From NCBI GenBank assembly GCA_947683625.1, contig CANTUR010000651.1:372001-436000 (forward strand): a DNA stretch of 64,000 nt, written 5' to 3'. This stretch comes from Mallotus nudiflorus. Lineage: Eukaryota; Streptophyta; Magnoliopsida; Malpighiales; Euphorbiaceae. Positions 36,156-48,083 of the stretch are shown piece by piece. The notes under the pieces were generated by a model that saw only the letters and a program-made list of their open reading frames with translations, did not search any database and was not told where the DNA came from. A program made the translations under genes and the position numbers. Position 1 is the first letter of the stretch; the number at the start of each line of letters is the position of its first letter.

Positions 36156-37593
36156 CTAGCATTCCACCAGCAACTCACAAAACTCTTCTATTTTATCATC
36201 AGGTAATTCTAGGCAAACATTCAGGCCTCCCTCCCCTTCTGGCCCTGGCAAAAGAACCACCAAACCAGGCTTTATCAGGATTGGTGCAGCACATTTAATT
36301 TTTCCCCAAGAAAACACATCTTCTAATCCCAGTCTAAACCATGCCACCAACGAGAAGCTGTTTTCCCTGCAAGGAACTCCTCTATGAACCTCTAGCCAAT
36401 CAATCCCTGATCTTACATACTCATCATCCAATCTTTCCATCCCTTCTTGCACCTGCTTTAACAAGTATGAGTCCTCTCTATCTCTGAGCTCCTTCGCGCT
36501 TGCTCGTGCAAAAGCCGGAACTAATGCATTGCCTGCAAAGCCTGTCGGGGCTTGTGGAACAACAATTCTTGGAGTGTCAACTGGGAATAACATCGTGCTG
36601 TTAATCTCATCCTGCAATGTCATTGCAATGCTCCTTGCCTTCCATATCTTTGCAGCAACGACTTGAAAACTGCTGCATTTTTTCAGCCTTCCATCCTGAA
36701 GAGCTGCTATCTTTAAGTTGGCAATCCTTTTCGGAGAAATGTAGATCAAATGGGTCTTGTTCTGTGGAAAACAGTTCTTGACATTGATGCCACTTGTGCC
36801 GCAGACTGTGAATAAGCTGTCTGTCTAGCTACCTGTCGAGTACTCGTAGTGCGGGTAGCTGATTCTTGATGGGTTCCTGGCTTTGAATATTGTTCTGTCA
36901 GGATTTGGCAACATCACAATTTCATCTCCACGAGTTAATGCGGCTAAGTTTTTCTCCAATTCGCGGACTGCAATCCCATCTAGGACACAGTGGTTGTACC
37001 GTGAGGCCAGTGCCAAGCTTCCACATCCAAATTGTGTGAACTATCACAGCATAAACCAACATTTTATTATGTTGTAAAATTGAAACTCTATTATGGCATG
37101 GAATATGTTGGTATTGAATCTTTAAATCAAAACTCAAAAGCAACCGGGGCATAATACCTGTAAGTATAGAAGAGGGTTGTGTTGCAGCTCCACTTCTTGT
37201 TCATTCTCATCATGCAAGAAAGCAACTAGAAAGCCTGAACTCCGGTTTGGGTGCTGAAAGCTCGCCAAGTTGACTCAAAGTGGAGCTCATTTTGGCAGCA
37301 GCAACGACAACACCAGCACCATTACAGTCAATTTCGAAGCGACTATTATCTTCTAGTGCTGGCACAAGCCTGCCTGCCAAAAAGTCATTAGGCACAAGTA
37401 GATGGCCCAATGCGGAGTGAAGACTGTTGCAAGATTCAGAGAAGCTCATTTTGTTAATTGGAGGATCAAAAAATGAAACGGATTCTTGATAAACAACAAG
37501 AGACAAATTCATGTTTGACAGAAAAATGCGTCTTCTATTTGTAGCATTTTCTGGTACAATCACAACTTTCTCAAGAAGGTCAATGTCCTTCAT
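36156..37593 (-). pseudogene. BAHD acyltransferase, copy 1 (frameshift and nonsense)
   Basis: Two exons: 37,593-37,158 and 37,040-36,156; undamaged, the family frame would be about 439 residues, the normal BAHD size. BAHD enzymes transfer acyl groups from CoA thioesters to alcohols or amines in the cytosol. The HxxxD motif is HCVLD (about residue 162) and the C-terminal DFGWG-type motif appears as FSWGK. Compared with copy 2, one base is inserted near 37,229-37,233 in exon 1, shifting the frame, and an AAG Lys codon has become TAG at 36,825-36,827. The start, splice sites and C-terminus are intact. The substrate is not predictable from what I see. It lies convergent with the reductase gene. 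Confidence 0.9.
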
Positions 37594-38098
37594 TTCTACT
37601 TCGGATTCTACTAAGAAGAAATTTATTTTATCAAATTACACAAATAATTATAATGAGAAAGCTACAATGCGATTTTTTTCTTTATTTTCTTGAGAGTCCA
37701 CTTAATAAAATTATATATCTTTAACTTGATATTTGCCTTTGTTTATAATAATAAGAGCAGTTTCAAAAAAAAGAAAAAAAACGTATGTCATAAATAATAT
37801 AAGTTGTAATAATTTTTAAGACGGTTTTAGATTTATAGAATTATTGATTTGCAGTAAGATTGATTAATTTTTAAGATGGTTTGAAAAAAACTTATTAAGT
37901 TTCAATTTAACTTGATCTAATTTAAATATAAAATATGTATTTTTATATACAAAATAAAAAAATATATATAATTTTTTAAATTTGAGCATGGATCAACCTT
38001 TAAAATAACTTATTAATTTCAATTTAACTCGATCTAATTTAGATTTTATTTTAAATTCATAATAATAATATTTCTATACAAAATCAAAAATGTTTTTT
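37594..38098. other. Upstream region of BAHD copy 1, to duplication junction
   Basis: AT-rich, presumably the promoter of the minus-strand BAHD gene. It is nearly identical to 43,154-43,660 and ends at the junction of the two duplication units. No other gene is seen. Confidence 0.6.
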
Positions 38099-38228
38099 TT
38101 AATGTGATTGTCTTGATTATTTCTGATCTATTCTTCTGGTTGAAGGTTATTTCATAGTACATTTCAACTCTCCCATCAATCCCGCTATTTTCCATTGCTT
38201 TTGTTGTGATTTGCATCTTAACTTTTAC

Positions 38229-38644
38229 ACTATGCATGGATTGAGGGGAATATAAAGGGAAGGGAAGGTGCATATATTGAGGGGAATATAAAGGGAAGGG
38301 AAGGGAAGGTAGTAGGAGAGAATTTAATTTTGTGTTATTTGGCTATTATAGGATAATAGAGGGGAAAGGAAATCGAAGGAGAATTATTTCTCCTCATTCC
38401 TCTTGTAGAAGATGAAATTGGTTACATCCCAAATTGGGGTGTAAAATATTTCAACTCCAAAATACATTATAGTTTAAATTTTTATTTCCTTTTTTAAACA
38501 TTTTCTTTTTTTTTCCCGTTAATAATTAATTTTAAATTATCAAAAACAATAAAATCTATAATTTGTATTCCCTCCCATTCCTCTCCCTTCCCTTCCCTTT
38601 AAAAAACCTTCCATTTACTTCCCTCTATGGTTGCCATGCATGGT
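38229..38644. mobile_element. MITE-like element, duplicated copy
   Basis: This is the counterpart of 32,552-32,917. The left end ACTATGCATGG is kept and the right end has mutated to CCATGCATGGT. An internal short tandem duplication of the ATTGAGGGGAATATAAAGGG phrase lies at about 38,239-38,300. Confidence 0.5.
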
Positions 38645-38718
38645 GTTAGTGACTGATAGGCTCTGAGAAAATTGCTATACTTTCAGTTAGAAATCAGTAA
38701 CACAATTTTGTTCTGTAG

Positions 38719-39974
38719 GTCTTGGTGCAGTATGGAATACCGCAAAAGTAGAAGCAGGGTCAATTGTTGCTATTTTCGGCCTTGGAACAGTTGGCCTTGC
38801 AGTAAGTTTTGAACGCAAGCATTTGCCTCTGTGTGTGTGCGCGTGCGCGCGTGCACACGTGTGTCTCCAGATAATAGAATGATCTAGAGATGTCACTGCC
38901 CATGTTGTTCAATTTGACTTGCTATGAAATTCTATAGGTTGCAGAGGGAGCAAAAGCAGCTGGTGCTTCACGTATAATTGGCATAGATATTGACAGCAAC
39001 AAATTTGATAGAGGTATATTTTATAGCCTCTAACATTTAGTGTTCTGCAGTGATCAAACATACATGGAAGAATCTCCTTTTGTTTTTATATGGACGTGCT
39101 TAAAATTGCCATGTTGATATTCTTTTAATAATTCATAAATATGGGATTTGACATACTTGATGCACCAGATTTCCAACAATGATGGATGAGTTAACCGTCC
39201 AAAAAACTATTCCAAGTAACATGAATTCATAGAGGGACTTTATTTTTGTTTCCCCCTTCTTTTTTCTTCTGTATCATTTGCAGTTTTTATAATCTTTTAT
39301 TTTTGTAAGGAGATGGAGCTGGGTGTAATGATGGTACTAATTCATAGTTTTTAATATTTCATGCTCATATTCCTTTGTATTGTCTACTTACATCTGTAAA
39401 TTGCAATGCGCAGCAAAGAATTTTGGAGTTACTGAATTTTTGAATCCAAAGGATCATAATGATAAACCAATTCAGCAAGTCATTGTTGGTCTCACAGATG
39501 GTGGTGTTGACTATAGTTTTGAGTGTATTGGAAATATTTCTGTAATGAGGTCTGCTTTGGAATGTTGCCACAAGGTAAAAATCAAGTAGTGCCATGCCTG
39601 GGTGCTGAATTTTATGTGGATATGCAGAGCAATTCTGACATGCGTGAAAATTTACAGGGTTGGGGGACCTCAGTTATTGTGGGTGTTGCAGCATCAGGTC
39701 AGGAGATATCTACTCGTCCTTTCCAGTTGGTAACTGGCCGTGTTTGGAAAGGAACAGCATTTGGTGGCTTCAAGAGCCGTTCACAGGTGCCATGGCTTGT
39801 TGACAAGTAAATGAAAAAGGTAAAATTTTCTTTTAGCTGCAATACATCATCATAGAACTCTCGAACATCGAATATCACAAAGTTAAATTACCTATTCTGC
39901 TCAAATTACAGGAAATTAAGGTGGATGAGTACGTTACCCATAATCTGACTCTTGGGGAGATCAACAAGGCATTC
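38719..39974 (+). pseudogene. Reductase (GSNOR) 3'-half pseudogene
   Basis: Exon equivalents: exon 5 at 38,719-38,801, exon 6 at 38,938-39,013, exon 7 at 39,414-39,574, exon 8 at 39,658-39,819 and a truncated exon 9 at 39,912-39,974. Splice sites are conserved. Exons 1-4, and so the start codon and all zinc ligands, were never included. In exon 8 a TAC Tyr codon is TAA (39,808-39,810). In exon 9 the bases equivalent to 34,241-34,354 are deleted, removing the last codons and the stop. A DLTDGG to GLTDGG change is also seen. It cannot make an enzyme. Confidence 0.95.
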
Positions 39975-41714
39975 CAAGGTTGTATGCTATGGCCTGTGTA
40001 AGTGTTTTGTTTAGAATGGGATGCTTCTATACCCCTTTTTTTTTTTTTTTTTCTTTTTTTGGGGGGGGAATAAAAGGCAAGAACATGTCAAAATCATGGA
40101 CTTATGGATATATTATTATTATTATTATTATGTGTGGTATGACTTCTGATAAGGTCTCTTGCAAGAACAAAGCTGGAGCTTTTTCCCTGTTAAAAGGTTA
40201 ACCTGGCCTTATCTTCTTAGATAATTACAGGAATCTTTAAAATGTTAGAAACCCGATTCATTTACCAGCAAGTAGCTCTGTAGGAAAATGCTATTTAACC
40301 CAACTGATTAGATAATGTTTAATTTATTAAAATTTATTTTAAAGTGCATAATTCAATTATGCACTTTAAATGAGTTTCAAAAATATAATTTCAAATTCAG
40401 TGGTATAACATTTGAGATCTAGCTTGGTAAGCCTTTTGCTCTTAGGATCCACTTTTAGTGGTAATTTATAAAAATGGTTTTTAAAATATTAATCATGTGT
40501 CGAATTAAAAAAGAGGGTGGTATAAGAAATTGTTGTAAAAGGGTTGGATTAACTAATATTGTCTTAACAAAGATAATTGAAGTTCACGCCTCATAATTTT
40601 TTAAGGAAAATTATAAATTTAGTATTTAAATTTTTTATTTTTTTTATTTGAGTGTCTATTTTTTTTTTGTGATAAAATGTTTGAACTTTAGAAAAATATA
40701 TTAATATAGTGTTTTTGACCGATGACTAGGTGCTCAGTTAGATCAAATGAGATTTACTTTTATTTTAATTATTAACCGTATAATTTGTCATATGTGTTGC
40801 ATTATTTAAAAGATAAAATTATCCTTATTCAATCACCCTTTATATTTGCGATTGAAATTAATGTTGAAATTATTTTTGTCAATTCATAATATTTAATAAG
40901 GTAATAAGGGTATTTTTATTCTTTAAATAATGCAATACACGTGATACTTGATATGACTAATACTTGGAATAAAAGTGAATCTAGTTTGATCTGACTCAAC
41001 ACCCAGTTAACATCAAATCGGCCAAAGACATTGTATTAATATGCTTTTCTAAAGTTCAAACACTTGATTACCAAAAAAAAAAAATTAGACACTTAAATAG
41101 AAAAACTGAAAAGTTCAGACACCAAAATTTGTAATTATTCATTTTTTAACGAAAGTGCATAATATATATATACTGGAATGATAGTAAAAAAAAATAGAAC
41201 TAGTAAGAAGAAAAAATAGGAGCTAGATAATTAAAAAAAAGGTAATATTACAAATGTAATTAAAAAAAAGGTAATTAAAAAAAAGTTAATTTAAAAAAGT
41301 TCTACAAGGGATTGCAATGGGACTTTCACCCATTATTCTTTACTCTGGTGCCATTCTGCAACTTCTTTTCTGTTTTGGGTTGAGAGAATTAGAGTCACCT
41401 TTTCTAAAGGGGAAATTTTTTATTCTTCCTTTTTGTTTACGGTTCACAGAATTGTGATCACCTTTTCTAAACGAATTTTTTTTTTATTTTTCTAAATCAT
41501 TTTTTCGGCCGAATTGGTCTAAACAAATGTAACAGATTTCTTAAAAGAATTGAAATGACAAAAATTAATGAAATTTATTCCAAATTTGATTTGTAACATT
41601 TCACAATGTTTTTTTAGCAAGAGAGAAATCTCCACTCAGTTCCTAATTCTCTTGACTCACTAAGCTAATTAAAAGAATAATTGCTAGATGGTGACTAAAA
41701 CGTTAACAGCCTTA
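39975..41714. other. Duplicated spacer
   Basis: The counterpart of 34,355-36,155, with the poly-T/poly-G tract, a perfect 15-bp hairpin at 40,338-40,370 and A-rich runs. No gene is seen. Confidence 0.6.
40338..40370. repeat. Perfect 15-bp inverted repeat, 3-nt loop
   Basis: TTTAAAGTGCATAAT (40,338-40,352) and ATTATGCACTTTAAA (40,356-40,370) are exact reverse complements around TCA. The copy at 34,729-34,761 has one mismatch. Confidence 0.93.
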
Positions 41715-43153
41715 CTAGCATTCCACCAGCAACTCACAAAACTCTTCTATTTGATCATCAGGTAATGCTAGGCAAACATTAAGGCCTCCCTCCGCTTCTG
41801 GCCCTGGCAAAAGAACCACCAAACCAGGCTTTATCAGGATTGGTGCAGCAAATTTAATTTTTCCCCAAGAAAACACATCTTCTTCTAATCCCAGTCTAAA
41901 CCATGCCACCAACGAGAAGCTGTTTTCCCTGCAAGGAACTCCTCTATGAACCTCTAGCCAATCTATCCCTGATCTTACATACTCATCATCCAATCTTTCC
42001 ATCCCTTCTTGCACCTGCTTCTTCAAGTATGAGTCCTCTCTATCTCTGAGCTCCTTCGCTCTTGCTCGTGCAAAACCAGGACTAATGCGTTGCCTGCAAA
42101 GCCTGTCGGGGCTTGTGGCACAACAATTCTTGGAGTGTCAACTGGGAATAACATCGTGCTGTTAATCTCATCCTGCAATTTCATTGCAATGCTCCTTGCC
42201 TTCCATATCTTTGCAGCAACGACTTGAAAACTGCTGCATTTTTTCAGCCTTCCATCCTGAAGAGCTGCTATATTTAAGTTGGCAATTCTTTTCGGAGAAA
42301 TGTAGATCAAGTGAGTCTTGTTCTGTGGAAAACAGTTCTTGACATTGATGCCACTTGTGCCGCAGACTGTGAATAAGCTGTCTGTCTTGCTACCTGTCGA
42401 ATACTCGTAGTGCGGGTAGCTGATTCTTGGTGGGTTCCTGGCTTTGAATATCGTTCTGTCAGGATTTGGCAACATCACCATTTCATCTCCACGAGTTAAT
42501 GCGGCTAAGTTTTTCTCGAATTCGCGGACTGCAATCCCATCTGGGACACAGTGGTTGTACCGTGAGGCCAGTGCCAAGCTTCCACATCCAAATTGTGTTA
42601 ACTATCACAGCATAAACCAACATTTTATTATGTTGTAAAATTGAAACTCTATTCTGGCATGGAGTATAGCGGTATTGAATCTTTAAATCAAAACTCAAAA
42701 GCAACCGGGGCATAATACCTGTAAGTATAGAAGAGGCTTGTGTTGCAGCTCCACTTCTTGTTCATTCTCATCATGCAAGAAAGCAACCAGAAGCCTGAAC
42801 TCCGGTTTGGGTGCTGAAAGCTCGCCAAGTTGACTCAAAGTGGAGCTCATTTTGGCAGCAGCAACGACAACACCAGCACCATTACAGTCAATTTCGAAGC
42901 GACTATTATCTTCTAGTGCTGGCACAAGCCTGCCTGCAAAAAAGTCATAAGGCACAAGTAGATGGCCCAATGCGGAGTGAAGACTGTTGCAAGATTCAGA
43001 GAAGCTCATTTTGTTAATTGGAGGATCAAAAAATGAAACGGATTCTTGATAAACAACAAGAGACAAATCCATGTTTGACAGAAAAATGCGTCTTCTATTT
43101 GTAGCATTTTCTGGTACAATCACAACTTTCTCAAGAAGGTCAATGTCCTTCAT
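41715..43153 (-). pseudogene. BAHD acyltransferase, copy 2 (single frameshift)
   Basis: Exons 43,153-42,719 (435 bases, open) and 42,601-41,715. Exon 1 is undamaged, unlike copy 1, and the Lys codon that is a stop in copy 1 is intact here. The HxxxD motif reads HCVPD. A one-base deletion near 42,072-42,080, inside the FAGNALV...ARASAKEL region, shifts the frame and ends the protein early, while the correct frame reopens at 42,026-41,715 and includes FSWGK. A three-base gain gives one extra Glu (LEEDVFSWG). The product would lack its C-terminal third, so it is probably inactive unless the deletion is a sequencing error. Confidence 0.9.
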
Positions 43154-45005
43154 TTCTACTTCGGATTCTACTAAGAAGAAATTTATTTTATCAAATTACA
43201 CAAATAATTATAATGAGAAAGCTACAATGCGATTTTTTTCTTTATTTTCTTGAGAGTCCACTTAATAAAATTATATATCTTTAACTTGATATTTGCCTTT
43301 GTTTATAATAATAAGAGCAGTTTCAAAAAAAAGAAAAAAAACGTATGTCATAAATAATATAAGTTGTAATAATTTTTAAGACGGTTTTAGATTTATAGAA
43401 TTATTGATTTGCAGTAAGATTGATTAATTTTTAAGATGGTTTGAAAAAAACTTATTAAGTTTCAATTTAACTTGATCTAATTTAAATATAAAATATGTAT
43501 TTTGATATACAAAATAAAAAAAATATACAATTTTTTAAATTTAAGCATGGATCAACCTTTAAAATAACTTATTAATTTCAATTTAACTCGATCTAATTTA
43601 GATTTTATTTTAAATTCATAATAATAATATTTCTATACAAAATCAAAAATGTTTTTTTTTTTTTTAGATTTGAGCACTTATATGCAAATTTAAAATTAAT
43701 ATTTATGAAAATTTATTCGATGTTCCTGGCTTAAACTCATTGAGTGAGCAAGTATAATCCTGGCTTAAAATATACAATTTATAAAATATTAAAATTTCAA
43801 TTTATTTATATATAAATTTTATATTTTAAAATTAACATTTTTTAAAGCATTAAAGAAATTTAGAAAAACGAAAAATTCTTATTTAAAAAAAATTCTTAGA
43901 AATGTACTTTTTAAAATTATTATATGTCCTATATATTTCTAAATTTGATATAAATTAAAAATTATTTAAAGGGTATTTGTAAGATTCATTACTTTGGCGA
44001 CTTTTATAAAATTTTAGTACCGAAACCATAATATAAAGTATAATTTCTCAAATAGTACATATTAGAAAAATTAATGAATCATTTATTACCCCAAAACTCT
44101 CATAAATATTAAAATGGGTATTAAATTGCGTTGATTTTCTTAAATACAAGCTAATGAAGATAAATGCTTATTTATTATGATAATTATTCTTCATTAATTC
44201 CTTTGGTACATTCTTTTATGAATTCTTTAGCTAAGTCCAGCACAGTTCAAAAAGTTTACAAGTCAATAATCAAGTGATCAAGTCAACAGGATGCTTGATT
44301 TATACTCCAGGAATTTTTTTTTTTAGTTTTTTTAGTTCTTTATAATAAACTATTAAGTAAAGTTAAAATTCTAATTTAATTTATATTATACCCATTTTTA
44401 AACTCATATCCCAGATATTGAAAACGGAATATAAATAAAGAATTCATAAAATAATAAATATAATAATTTTAAAGATGTGTATAATTAGTGAGTGAAAAAC
44501 TTAGTAAATACTTATGTTTCTAATTTTAAATTGTATATTGACTTAAATACCTCATTTTACAATGTGTTTCATTTTTTTTTATTCAAAAAATAAATTTTCT
44601 TTTACTCATTGTATCATTTTTTAACAATATATTAAAATAAAATAAAATAAACATAATAAATTTAACCATTACAATTTAAAATAAAAATAATAGTTAATTT
44701 TTAAAATTTAGTTGAGTAAATGACAGTAAACTTCAATTAAGTAACTACAATAAACATAAAAGTTTACTTGGTAACCGATAAAAGATTAAAAATATAAAAG
44801 TAGTTGATTATAAAAATTTAAATATTTTAAAAATTAAAACAATATGACTAGAAATATGAGAGGATGAAAATATATAAAAAATTAATAAGTTAAAAATATA
44901 AGATATAAAAATTAAAGTAGATATAGTTATAAATTTGAAATGTCATAAAATATAAAAAGTTAACGCTGGTTAATATTTTGTAAGGAATGAGAGATTTCAG
45001 ATGCT
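43154..45005. other. Upstream region of BAHD copy 2 and AT-rich intergenic DNA
   Basis: 43,154-43,660 repeats the upstream region of copy 1. From 43,661 the sequence is unrelated, very AT-rich, and holds nothing I can identify. Confidence 0.55.
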
Positions 45006-45190
45006 GAAAGTATAGTCAAAAGAATGATTCAGAGGGGAATAGACGGGGATGTTGTTACCTACAATTCATTGATAGATGGATATTGTTTGCAGAACAACAC
45101 AGATCAAGTCCAAAAAAATATTTGATTTGATGAGAAGTAAGGGTTGTATGCCTGATGTTTACACAGTCCAGTATTTCAAGTCTAAAAGCT
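45006..45190 (+). pseudogene. Pentatricopeptide-repeat (PPR) gene relic
   Basis: Translation gives VKRMIQRGIDGDVVTYNSLI, then DGYCLQ, and after a one-base shift near 45,115, FDLMRSKGCMPDVYT. This is the P-type PPR pattern (VVTYNSLIDGYC, then FDLM..KG..PDV.TY) over about one and a half repeats. PPR proteins bind organelle RNA. No start, further repeats or open frame are found, so this is an isolated fragment. Confidence 0.8.
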
Positions 45191-46113
45191 AAGAAGCCCA
45201 GTATACAGAAAAAGACTGATTCTTAATTGCGATAATTACTGTATATCTTTATATTATGATTTATTATATTATTTTATTTATAATATTTGAAAAAATATAT
45301 ATTTATTTCTGATATTTATAACAGTTAACAGTCATTAATCATTCTTTAAAGATAAAATAATATATAATTTTGTAAATATTAAGGATAAATAAATATTTTT
45401 TCAAATGTTAATAATGAAATAATATAATAGATAAAAATACAGGAGACACACAATAATTTTCTATTCTTTAAGTAAAAAGTTTCATTGTGATTCTTCCCTT
45501 AGCACAATGTTATGAGCCTCATCCAAGGTAGGAAATGTTTTCATTGTAAGAATAGACAACCAAAACAAACTGAAAAGAAAAATATATAAAAAAATAGCAA
45601 TCAATAAATTATTTGATATATGTGATTAGGTCAATTTATATTTATAAATCACAAAAATTAAAGATGATGTAAACAAATTCATGAATTATTTTAATATAGA
45701 AAATTTTCAACATGATATGATAAAAACTTTAAATAAATAATTTGTAACTACAATGCTCTCATATCTACATTTTATGTTTGACTATATATGTTTGATTTAG
45801 ATTTTAAATCATAACCACAATATTTTTTTAAAAAGAACATGTGATTGATTAACCTTATAATGGGTATTTTTTTTATATTTTTTTCTAATTAATTTTTTAA
45901 AAGGTAGCAATACGTAGAAAAATCTTGCCATTAAATATAAACGTAATGTTTACACGTATAGTGTGATTATCAATAGTCTTGTTGGAAAAAAAAAAAAAAA
46001 TAGAGCTGTAATCAAAACTAAATATTTTCCCAACTCCCTGTTCCTTTAATTGATGGAGTTGCTCTTCATATTGCAACAATAATACATGTTTTATAAGTAA
46101 AAGACCATATTGA
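45191..46113. other. AT-rich intergenic sequence
   Basis: Apart from the copia gag scrap at 45,478-45,545, nothing is recognised. A 60-codon minus-strand frame (45,897-46,079) beginning MLQYEEQLHQLKEQGVG has a non-repetitive start but no family I know. Confidence 0.5.
45478..45545 (-). pseudogene. Copia gag scrap (possible)
   Basis: The minus strand encodes TFPTLDEAHNIVLREESQ then a stop. This resembles the LPTLDEAYN-LR-EE stretch common in plant copia gag regions. It is only about 20 codons, so this is a resemblance. Confidence 0.4.
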
Positions 46114-48083
46114 TGTAATACCCAATATATATATATATTTGGAAAAAAAAACGGGTATGAGAAATTAAAGTAATCGGGTGAAGAAGAGAAATGTGAAAAG
46201 GTGGAGAATGGCAGAAATGGATTGGTTTGGAAATAAGAAAAATATATATGGGTTGTTATGGATATATGTTGATTTGAGTGGAAGTTGGTTGATTAAATGG
46301 GTAAAAAATATTTATTAATATATGTAAATGGGTTGATGTTGATGTGAGTTGTTTTGGCTAGAGATTGGTTAATGGTTGTTTATAGTTGTGTTGTCGTTGT
46401 TTAGATTGTTTTGATATTTTGAGGGTATTTACGATATTATTGATTTTTAATATATTTTATTAAATTATTTGGATTTGTGTTGAATTGTGGATCTCGGTTG
46501 GAGAATTTCATAATTTGAGATTCCAATCGAGAGTTGTTTGAATTATGGAATTAGAAATATATTTTTCTTGTAGGACCGATTCTACTTTTTAGTAGAGAGA
46601 TATCCGTTTTATAGAGGAGGTTCTACCAAATTTTTGATAGAATTCTCATAAAACGTGACATCTAGTTAATTCTGTGTACGTTTGTATTTTGTAATCCTAG
46701 ATCGAGTCTCCAGAAGTTAAGTTGAATTTATTTTGATTTTTGTAATTAATTGATTTGTTTAGTTGCGCCGAGATCGAGACCTAGTGGATCGGGCCCGTCG
46801 GACCAGTCTCAAGGAGCGCACACCTATGAGTTGTTATTTTATATATACATTGCACTTAGGTTACATGTTTTAGAAAATACATGTTTTAAATGTATAATTA
46901 TGCATAATTGTTTTATTAAATGATTAGTATATGTTAGGTATATTTTGGATATACTTCTAAATAAATGCATGTTTTATTATTAATTTAAACCTAGTATGTT
47001 TTTAGTATATTATTTTTAGTATATTTCATGATTTATTTGAATTTATTTTACATATATATACTTGAAATATACTTATTTTATTTTATGTATATTTCCGATA
47101 TATATATGGTTTATTTGGTTATTATGAATGATATTATGCATTACTTATTTACTTGAATATATGTTTTATTTTAAATGAAGGATATCGATAGAACGTGTTA
47201 CCTAGTGGGTAGCACTAGGATCGAGTACGTACCGGTGCGATAGATTATAGGATTGAACTACTAACTTATTTGTGGAATCATGATTTGATTGAGGTGTGAT
47301 TGCTGGAGTTCGGTTGACCAAGTGTCTCGGGGCCAATCACACTGATAGTCAGACTGCTGGAGCTTGGTTGACTTAATGTTTCGGGGCTAGTTTACTGTCC
47401 ATATGGATAAGTGAATTTATTTGGAACTAAGTGAGCCTGTATGGCTAGAGTGATATTATTATTGATCGAGGTTGCAATTAAATAGGGTTCTATTTGATCC
47501 TTCATAAACTGGTGTTTTTCAGCATTATATATATAAAGTGATTTTCAGCATCTGTGTGTATATGCTTATATATATATTTATTATATATACACTGATGACT
47601 GATTGCATTTGACATATAGTAAATGCATGTATATATATTATAACAATTCACTCAGTGAGATCTGACTCCCCTTAGTTGACATTTTTACAGGAGAGTCTTC
47701 TTCTTCAGACCTCAGCAGTAGACCTATTCGCCGAACTTCTTCCGTCCCAGATTTATTATATAAATTATTTACTTAATTATTTTATATTGTACTTTAGAAA
47801 ACTGCAGCGGTTATAATTTGTATCAGTAGTGAGTTTTATTTTATAACTGCTGTATATGATTTTAATTCAAAGGTTTTCTCTGAATCTTATATTAATATTT
47901 TCTTATTGTGATATGAAAGAGATTATTTTATTTTATTATATTAATTTGAGATTTTTAGTATTGATGCATATTTTATTATTATTATTACATGTTTTTATTT
48001 TTTAAGGCTTGCTATGGGTTTCGGATTCGAAAGAATTCCCGTTCCCTAGTGCTGGTCATGACTCCTAGTTTTGGGTTGTGACA
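46114..48083 (+). mobile_element. Solo gypsy LTR, shortened
   Basis: It starts TGTAATACCCAA and ends GGGTTGTGACA. From about 46,430 it aligns with 9,523-11,214 of the larger solo LTR; the first part differs and about 1.3 kb is absent. The hairpin is at 47,201-47,219 and the palindrome at 47,225-47,232. The flanks (ATTGA and GAAGG) do not match, so the left neighbour has probably been lost by deletion. The right flank is copia coding sequence. Confidence 0.85.

Larger units (their letters stand above)
32421..38098. repeat. Tandem segmental duplication, unit 1
   Basis: This unit starts in intron 4 of the reductase gene (AATGTGATTTTGTC...) and ends in a poly-T run after ATCAAAAATG. It contains reductase exons 5-9, the intergenic spacer, the BAHD gene on the other strand and its upstream region. 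The same order repeats in 38,099-43,660 at near identity over coding, intron and spacer sequence. The breakpoints are by eye and sit in T-rich sequence. Confidence 0.93.
38099..43660. repeat. Tandem segmental duplication, unit 2
   Basis: This unit repeats 32,421-38,098. It starts within reductase intron 4 sequence, so it lacks exons 1-4, and ends in a longer poly-T run before unrelated DNA. Local differences include a short extra repeat near 38,240-38,310, a 114-base deletion at the reductase 3' end, and changes in the TA and A runs. Confidence 0.93.

Noticed and set aside
45897..46079. 60-codon minus-strand frame starting MLQYEEQLHQ
   Set aside because: The start looks protein-like but the rest is poly-Phe from an A-run, and no family or exon structure was recognised.
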